Source: Pycnopodia helianthoides (Eukaryota; Echinodermata; Asteroidea; Forcipulatida; Asteriidae). Taken from it: DNA of 64,000 nucleotides. The first letter of the stretch is position 1; the number at the start of each line of letters is the position of its first letter. The translations under genes and the position numbers were made by a program. The stretch spans positions 806,001 to 870,000 of the forward strand of contig CM063257.1 of NCBI GenBank assembly GCA_032158295.1, written 5' to 3'. The notes below the pieces were generated by a model. The model was not told the DNA's origin and made no database searches. It saw only the letters and a list, made by a program, of their open reading frames with translations. Below, piece after piece: positions 58,090 to 64,000 of the stretch.

Positions 58090-58365
58090 ATTGTAAATGG
58101 ATGCGAATTACAGCGTTGAAATGTTGTTATTCTGAAATATTGGTTCTGATTATACAGAAATGCTGTGTGAAGTATTAGGTCTGACACTAGGAATTGTTTA
58201 ATGAGTATAAATGGCAAGAGCAGTGCCTCGGGGAACTGTAGTTATAGGAAGTTCGGTTCCAAAGTGCCATATGACATTTGTTCCTTAAATTACATAATCA
58301 GTATAAATGGATGCAAATTACTGCGTTGAAATCTTGTTGTGCTGAAATATTAGTTCTGATGGGGA
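58090..58365 (+). repeat. Direct repeat of about 65 bp, two copies about 200 bp apart
   Basis: GTAAATGGATGCGAATTACAG with CGTTGAAATGTTGTTATTCTGAAATATTGG (58094-58146) recurs as ATAAATGGATGCAAATTACTG with CGTTGAAATCTTGTTGTGCTGAAATATTAG (58302-58352). Confidence 0.65.
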
Positions 58366-59866
58366 GGAATTGTTTTTTTGAAATTGGACGACAATTAATA
58401 ATGGATGAGGGCCCATGGCATCCGGAGGATACAGGAAGGTCTTGGGATCCGTCGGGAAAACCTATGACGGTGGCTCGCCGCTTTACAAGGATTAACAACG
58501 TCTTGAAGGCTTTGTTTCCAGTCCCAAGGGTGTGCTGCAGCCGTTTTTGGTTGCTGCTCTGAAGGAGCTGAGGCTGCCAAATCGCTTGCCAATGTCTTCA
58601 CCCAGTGGGATTGCTTATTGACCCACCTACTGTGTACCAGGGGGAGGTGGGAAAACTGTGTCTTGAATCTCAATTTTGGATGTGAAGGGGACCGGTGAAG
58701 AGCGGTCACAGTTGAGAGGTGTGTCCATAGTTTGGGAGGTTTTTTTGTGTGTGTGGATGTCATCCAGTATATGGAGAGGTGTTTGACCCAGCCTCAGCAC
58801 CCCGCTGAGGAAGACTCTGTGTCTTGAATCTCGTTAAGAATGTAAAGGGAACCAGTGAGAAAGCGGCCATGGTAGATAAAATGACAGGGCAGACATTTTT
58901 GCACTCGAGGTGTGGATCATAATATTGACCAAAATAATTGATGTATGTTTTGTTTGATAATGATGAGCATGACTCTTAAGATTAAAAGTACAGCTAAATG
59001 AATCTTGAGGAATTCAATGGTGAGTTGAAATATGGACTGTTCCATTCATTGAGGCGTAGCCGAGTCCAATGGAACAGTCCATCTTTCGAGGCTTTTGGAA
59101 ATTATCTCTGGAAGAGGATATAAACTTTGACAAGTAAGCAAATTGTATGAGGTTGTATTCTGGCATCTGCTGTGAGGGCGTTTTGTACAGCTGTGTGCAT
59201 AGTGTGGTCCATAGCTTGTATTTGTAATCGTCAAATGATGGATCGAAAATTGCACGGTGAATAGTGCAAAGATATGGTTTATGGCGTAGGCCACGTGACC
59301 TACAATCCTCCAATCAAATGACAGGGATCTACCTGGGTGTTTTATACATGCAGATATTTTGCGTCGTAACCATTCAAATCAACACAACCGCTGAAAAATC
59401 TCACGAGAACGGAGACAGTCTGGAGCCCTTTTTGTGTGCGACTCAAGCATGCCTGTTGTTTATACAGTCAACAGAAAGATGCATTCACAAAGAAAGAATG
59501 TCGTGTTCACGCTAAAAAGGCAATATTGTCAAGGTCACCACGGGAATGATCATTACAAACCTCACTGTGCGACATTTCTATTCACCAGGTACAAGTATGT
59601 GCTTGAACAATTCTGACATTTAGAAAATTGTCTTCCGATTCATTTTGGAAGCGGACGATTCATTTTGGAAAATGAACGAGGCGAAGCTATTCAATTTTGT
59701 CCCTGCTCAGTTGCGTGCTCTGATCTGACACAGTATTAGTATGGAGGTCACAGGCAGAATTGACTGGATGTGCGGACCTGATGCATAAAATTGGCTACCT
59801 ACCAAGGTTCTTTATTAGCGTATGTATGCAGAACATTGCAAGGTGTGGAAGTCGGGGATCATTTTC

Positions 59867-60795
59867 GATCAAGGTTTTTGCCAGGATTCGGTAAAAGGGT
59901 GTCCAAATTGTTCACTTACAATATATTTGTGCACAGCCAAGGTCAAAGCCACAATCATGGGTACACTTTTTGTTACAAAGACACCAAAAGAACAACACAT
60001 AAATATTGAGTAACTCTTTTCAGATCTTGTATTTGACAAACTCAAGTACTTTCTACTCTTCATTCACACAGCGCTGGTTAATTAATTTATAAACAACATT
60101 GAGATAACTGTTACATCACTGGTTTTCAAACTGTTGTTCATAACATGGACACAACAAAAATGTGTACCCATGATTGTGGCTGTTCACTTTTACATGTAAA
60201 TGACAGATAAAACAGGGTGTCCAAAATTAAAACAGGGTGTCCAAAATTAAAACAGGGTGTCCAAAATTAAAACAGGGTGTCCAAAATTAAAAACAGGGTG
60301 TCCAAAATTAAAACAGGGTGTCCAAAATTAAAACAGGGTGTCCAAAATTAAAACAGGGTGTCCAAAATTAAAACAGGGTGTCCAAAATTAAAACAGGGTG
60401 TCCAAAATTAAAACAGGGTGTCCAAAATTAAAACAGGGTGTCCAAAATTAAAACAGGGTGTCCAAAATTAAAACAGGGTGTCCAAAATTAAAACAGGGTG
60501 TCCAAAATTAAAACAGGGTGTCCAAAATTAAAACAGGGTGTCCAAAATTAAAACAGGGTGTCCAAAATTAAAACAGGGTGTCCAAAATTAAAACAGGGTG
60601 TCCAAAATTAAAACAGGGTGTCCAAAATTAAAACAGGGTGTCCAAAATTAAAACAGGGTGTCTCAAAATTAAAACAGGGTGTCCAAAATTAAAACAGGGT
60701 GTCCAAATTAAAACAGGGTGTCCAAAATTAAAACAGGGTGTCCAAAATTAAAACAGGGTGTCCAAAAGACACCCAGAAATCCCTCTGGCTGACAG
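59867..60795 (+). repeat. Dispersed element with an expanded 20-bp minisatellite and a nested MITE
   Basis: Same element as 8250-8432 and 63062-63240. From about 60208 to 60768 the 20-bp unit AAAACAGGGTGTCCAAAATT is repeated about 28 times almost without change, where the sister copies have only two units. The copy ends with AAAAGACACCCAGAAATCCC. At 59929-60187 a 259-bp insertion with inverted ends splits the ACAATATATTT site (see separate finding). Confidence 0.9.
59929..60187. mobile_element. Nested MITE with GTG(C/A)ACAGCC inverted ends
   Basis: The left end is GTGCACAGCC, then 11 extra bases, then ACAATCATGGGTACAC. The right end in reverse is GTGAACAGCC followed directly by ACAATCATGGGTACAC. 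The empty site at 8.33 kb is ATATATTTACATG; here the flanks are ATATATTT and TTTTACATG, giving a target duplication of about TTT. Confidence 0.7.
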
Positions 60796-61824
60796 TTGAG
60801 TTTGTTTTCAATACAAAAAATGCTTCTGATTGAATATTTTTGCTTGAAATGAATTTTTGATTTCATTTAAGAATTCTGACGGTTATTGTGATTGACTTTG
60901 TAGCTTTGACTATGAAGTTAGCAAAGTGGCTTCATATTTAAATCCGTGGTGATAAAATAGTACAATTATTTGGAATCCTTTTGGAAAAAGCTTTCCACCA
61001 CCTTTTTGTAGTGAATTCCTGCCGAGTTGACTTTTGACTTCTGAAGAATTCATCTGTTAGCTTTGACTTTGTGATTCTTTTCGATGGCCCATGTAAGTAT
61101 GTCGCTCTCCTACAAACCATAAGGCCTAGCGATAAAAAGCTAACCCGACACATCTGGAAAACCAATACACCCACCAAGGTTGGGTACACACTGTACGCTG
61201 ACACCGCACAAGGCAAGAAGAAGAAGAAAGAAAAAAAAACCGTCTTGTCGTCCCTTGCTCCCAAGACCTGACTAGTCCCTGCCAATTTAGAGTAAATGGA
61301 AGGGATATAATCCAGGGGTTGGTGAGTGAGAAGGGATAGCTCAGTAGATGGCGAGATTGATGGATTGTGATGAAGAGCACACAAGGCAGTCAACATCCTA
61401 AAAATTGTTTGCGGATCAAAAAGCTTGAGGAAGAGGACAAGTCCAAAGCTTGGGGAAAGGGGACGTCCGTCCTTACAAGATGTAGGCCATGCATGACCCC
61501 CCCCCCCCTCCTCCTCCTTGTAGAGGTACAGTCTGCGTCCGCCAACAGATGATGGCTTTGAGTTTGTTGTCGATTATGAAGAATCAATCATCTACCTTGG
61601 ATGAAAACATTGCCGTGGGTTCTATCATTTTGTCTGGAGTTATTTTTGTGGTGAAGAGCGATAGAGGATTCGGGATTGGAGATGGATTATCGGGCCGCGG
61701 GAATCATATTCAACAAATTGCAAACTGCAAAAACATATGTAGAAATGTTTTGACTGTTAAAAAAAAAGGAACAACGACAGCGTGTTACACTTAAATAAAA
61801 TGCTGCTTAAAGCACATGTACATT

Positions 61825-62165
61825 AATGGTAGTTTTCAAAGATTAGTATTCGCATTTTATGTGACCCATCATAAACATGAAATAACAAACCTGTGAAATT
61901 TTAAGCTGAATCGGTCTTCAGTGTCAAGAGAAAACAGTGAAAAACCCTATTATATGCTCTCACTGTTTTCAAACATCTGGTTTTGGACACGTGCGATAAA
62001 GACTAATTGTTTTACTCATTCCTAAAAAACTATAGCATTTCAAGCAAAACCATTTCAGGGGAAGTTGTCCACCATGACCATCTTTATACCCCGTAAGTTA
62101 AGTGCAAATCTGTGAACATTTATATTTTCAATCTTACCAATGTTGTACACAGCCTTTAATCACTA
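61825..62165. mobile_element. Diverged MITE of the 9-12 kb TTTAAAGG group
   Basis: ATAACAAACCTGTGAAATTTTAAGC, ACTGTTTTCAAACATC, CACGTGCGATAAAGACTAATTG and TTTTACTCATTCCTAAAAAC are the reverse-strand body of the copies at 9629 and 12203. The right end reads TTGTACACAGCCTTTAATC. Confidence 0.5.
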
Positions 62166-63061
62166 GTCAGTTTGCTGGGCGGGGACTGATGGAGACTGTT
62201 GAGGGAGGGGGATGGATATGATCATCAAATGCTCTTTGCAAGGCTTGGTTTTTGTCAAGCATCCCTGTATGTACTACAGGCTTTGATGTAATTTTTGTCG
62301 AGGTTATTTGTGTCTTTTGCCTGAGTGATTTTAATGGATATTTTCTTAGTTCACTCAAATAGTATATCTATGCAATACTTTTATAACAAGGCTTTGTGGT
62401 GCTGTATTTTATTGCATTTTTTTTTACAACTCTCTCACAACAAGATCTTGTGTGATTAGACAATGACATAGGCCTAACGTTTTTGGACCATGTGACCTGT
62501 GACATCACATGTCTACAAAAAGAGCCACAGAGCCTGGATGGACCTCCTGCAGGCACGATTTGCACACAGCTTTATAATAGATGAAAACATCAAGTCTTAC
62601 ACTTGATTGAGATTGCTTGGTCTGACACTTATCAGCTTCTGATATAAATAAAGAGGGCACATCTCACATCTGTTATTTTTGTAACTCTTTAATTTATGTG
62701 GAAATTATGACATAAAATGTCAAATTTCCTCTATGACCAGTGTACTATCTTGCCTGCCAGAAATGCCCTGGAATATACAATGTCACTATTTTTCGTAAAC
62801 AAAGGTTACATGGTCTATAAACAGACCACTATATGCGCTGCCGTTAGTCACCTGGAAAAATCGGTTGAATGTTTTTCTAAACATGGTGATATGACCTTCG
62901 TTAAGGTGCAGGCATCTTCTATCCCAATCAATGTAACCAGGTGACGGCATGATGGGGGTTAAGTAGTCTGACCCCAGACCTGGTTTAATGAGAATCAGCA
63001 TTGGTTATTGCTACTACGAACAGGGAACATGACAAAGATGATGGATGTGGTGATTTCTCTT

Positions 63062-63240
63062 GATCAAAGTTTTAGCCAGGATTTGGTAAAAGGGTATCCA
63101 AATTTGCTGGAAATTTAAAAACTGGGTGTCCAAATTGTTCACTTACAATACAGTTTACAATGTAAATTACAAATAAAACAGGGTGTCCAGATTTCAAACA
63201 GGGTGTCCAAAAGGCACCCAGACATCCCTCTGGCTGACAC
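63062..63240 (+). repeat. Dispersed element with GGGTGTCCAAA units, compact copy
   Basis: Begins GATCAAAGTTTTAGCCAGG, holds four GGGT[G/A]TCCA phrases, and ends GGCACCCAGACATCCCTC followed by TGGCTGACAC. It has two terminal units, in contrast with about 28 in the copy 2.3 kb upstream. Confidence 0.7.
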
Positions 63241-63619
63241 TTTGCACTTGATTCTTGTTGCAAAGGTTGCATGTGTAGATTAATCATGCAACAAATGCAT
63301 AAAATAACAAACCTGTGAATATTTGGGCTCAATTGGTCGTCGAAGTTGCAAGAAAATAACGTAAGGAAAAAAAATACCCTTGTTGCATAGAATTGTGTGT
63401 GTTTAGATGACAAAGACAAAGTCTTCACGCCTGAACTACTTCTCAGACTCCAATTTGGGGTGAAAATCTACCTCTTTCTCTAAAACTACATTACTTCACA
63501 GGGGGTTGTTTCTAAAAGTGTTTTATACTACCAACATCTCTCCAGTGCTCTTCACCTAGTAAGTTTTATGGTCTTTAACTTGTGGAGTAACTACCACAAG
63601 TATAGATAGTTCCCAGTAG

Positions 63620-63802
63620 ACGCCATCTTTACGGGCAAATTGCATTTTGGTTTGCAGGTGCGTCAAACGCTCAACTTATTAACGCAGCCGCGTTGTTCAC
63701 TGACCAATCCTGCAATGAGTTTCGTGAAATGCGCGCGTGTTGCACGCCGTTCTCACACGAAACGCACGACTGTTTGTTCTAAACTGCCCGTAAAGATGGC
63801 CG
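63620..63802. mobile_element. MITE with 16-bp perfect TIR
   Basis: GCCATCTTTACGGGCA (63622-63637) is perfectly inverted at 63785-63800 (TGCCCGTAAAGATGGC). The roughly 180-bp body is richer in CpG (GAAATGCGCGCGTG, CACGAAACGCACG) than its surroundings, which suggests a recent arrival or a CpG-protected region. Confidence 0.7.
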
Positions 63803-63908
63803 ACTTACGTCATACTGCAACCTATCTATATGATGCCTTTAAAATAAGACACTGTGGGAGTGTGGATATACAGTATCTACTGTGATTACAGAGCAAGGAC
63901 AGAGCTGT

Positions 63909-64000
63909 GATTTTAAAGGCAGTGGATACTTTTGGTAATTACTCAAGAAATATATTACCATAAAAACTTACTTGGTAAGGAGCATTTGAGAGCTGCTGAT
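63909..64000 (+). mobile_element. TTAA-type MITE, cut by the window edge
   Basis: TTTTAAAGGCAGTGGATACT, TTTGGTAATTACTCAAGAAA and ACTTACTTGGTAAGGAGCAT match the first 90 bases of the 6190-6552 element. Confidence 0.7.

Noticed and set aside
58395..58763. 122-codon minus-strand ORF
   Set aside because: No recognisable family. Part of the sequence recurs weakly at 58810-58870, which fits a decayed repeat better than a gene.
60208..60768. Regular short repeats that could suggest a CRISPR array
   Set aside because: The 20-bp units are directly contiguous with no unique spacers, and the locus is in a eukaryotic genome. It is a minisatellite.
60938..61396. 152-codon minus-strand ORF
   Set aside because: Poly-Phe from a poly-A tract and no conserved block. 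It is considered spurious.

Overview
The window is nuclear DNA of an animal. It is AT-rich, with long introns, consensus GT..AG splice sites and many short dispersed repeats. Protein similarity to vertebrate orthologues is high over whole exons. The repeats are dominated by tRNA-derived SINEs, palindromic MITE-like elements and minisatellites, which suggests a marine invertebrate deuterostome. An echinoderm, perhaps a sea star, is my best guess, but it rests on recollection of repeat style and not on a search.

Three genes can be supported. (1) 1-4558, minus strand: the 5' half of PSMD2/Rpn1, a subunit of the 26S proteasome base; nine complete coding exons and part of a tenth. (2) 5307-29164, plus strand: a complete NCKAP1/NAP1/Hem gene, a subunit of the WAVE regulatory complex. 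I traced 27 coding exons with consistent phases that give 1125 residues, close to the vertebrate length. A possible extra 48-bp in-frame microexon lies at 18506-18553. PSMD2 and NCKAP1 are head to head, with 748 bp between their start codons. (3) 36127-36266, plus strand: a short signal-peptide exon ending in a strong splice donor, best read as exon 1 of an ephrin (B-like) gene. A TATA-like box, an E-box palindrome and an inverted repeat lie just upstream. If this is right, the remaining 27.7 kb is mostly its first intron.

The NCKAP1 introns hold the most unusual pattern. In at least five of them the splice site itself, with adjacent exon or intron sequence, has been tandemly duplicated: the acceptor of exon 6, the donor of exon 9, the donor of exon 11 (five copies), the acceptor of exon 18 (four extra copies) and the donor of exon 24. 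Decoy acceptors that were translated run into an early stop, so constitutive splicing must ignore them.

The region from 29.2 to 36 kb holds the NCKAP1 3' UTR and intergenic repeats, including a foldback element of about 515 bp and a MITE nested in another repeat. The region from 36.3 to 64 kb is repeat-rich and has no recognisable coding sequence except the tail of a 5'-truncated LINE at 55.0-55.3 kb. It includes a 20-bp minisatellite of about 28 units grown inside a dispersed element, palindromic elements with a hammerhead-like hairpin, and two similar GC-rich palindromes that could be regulatory. No prokaryotic system, CRISPR array or rRNA gene was seen.
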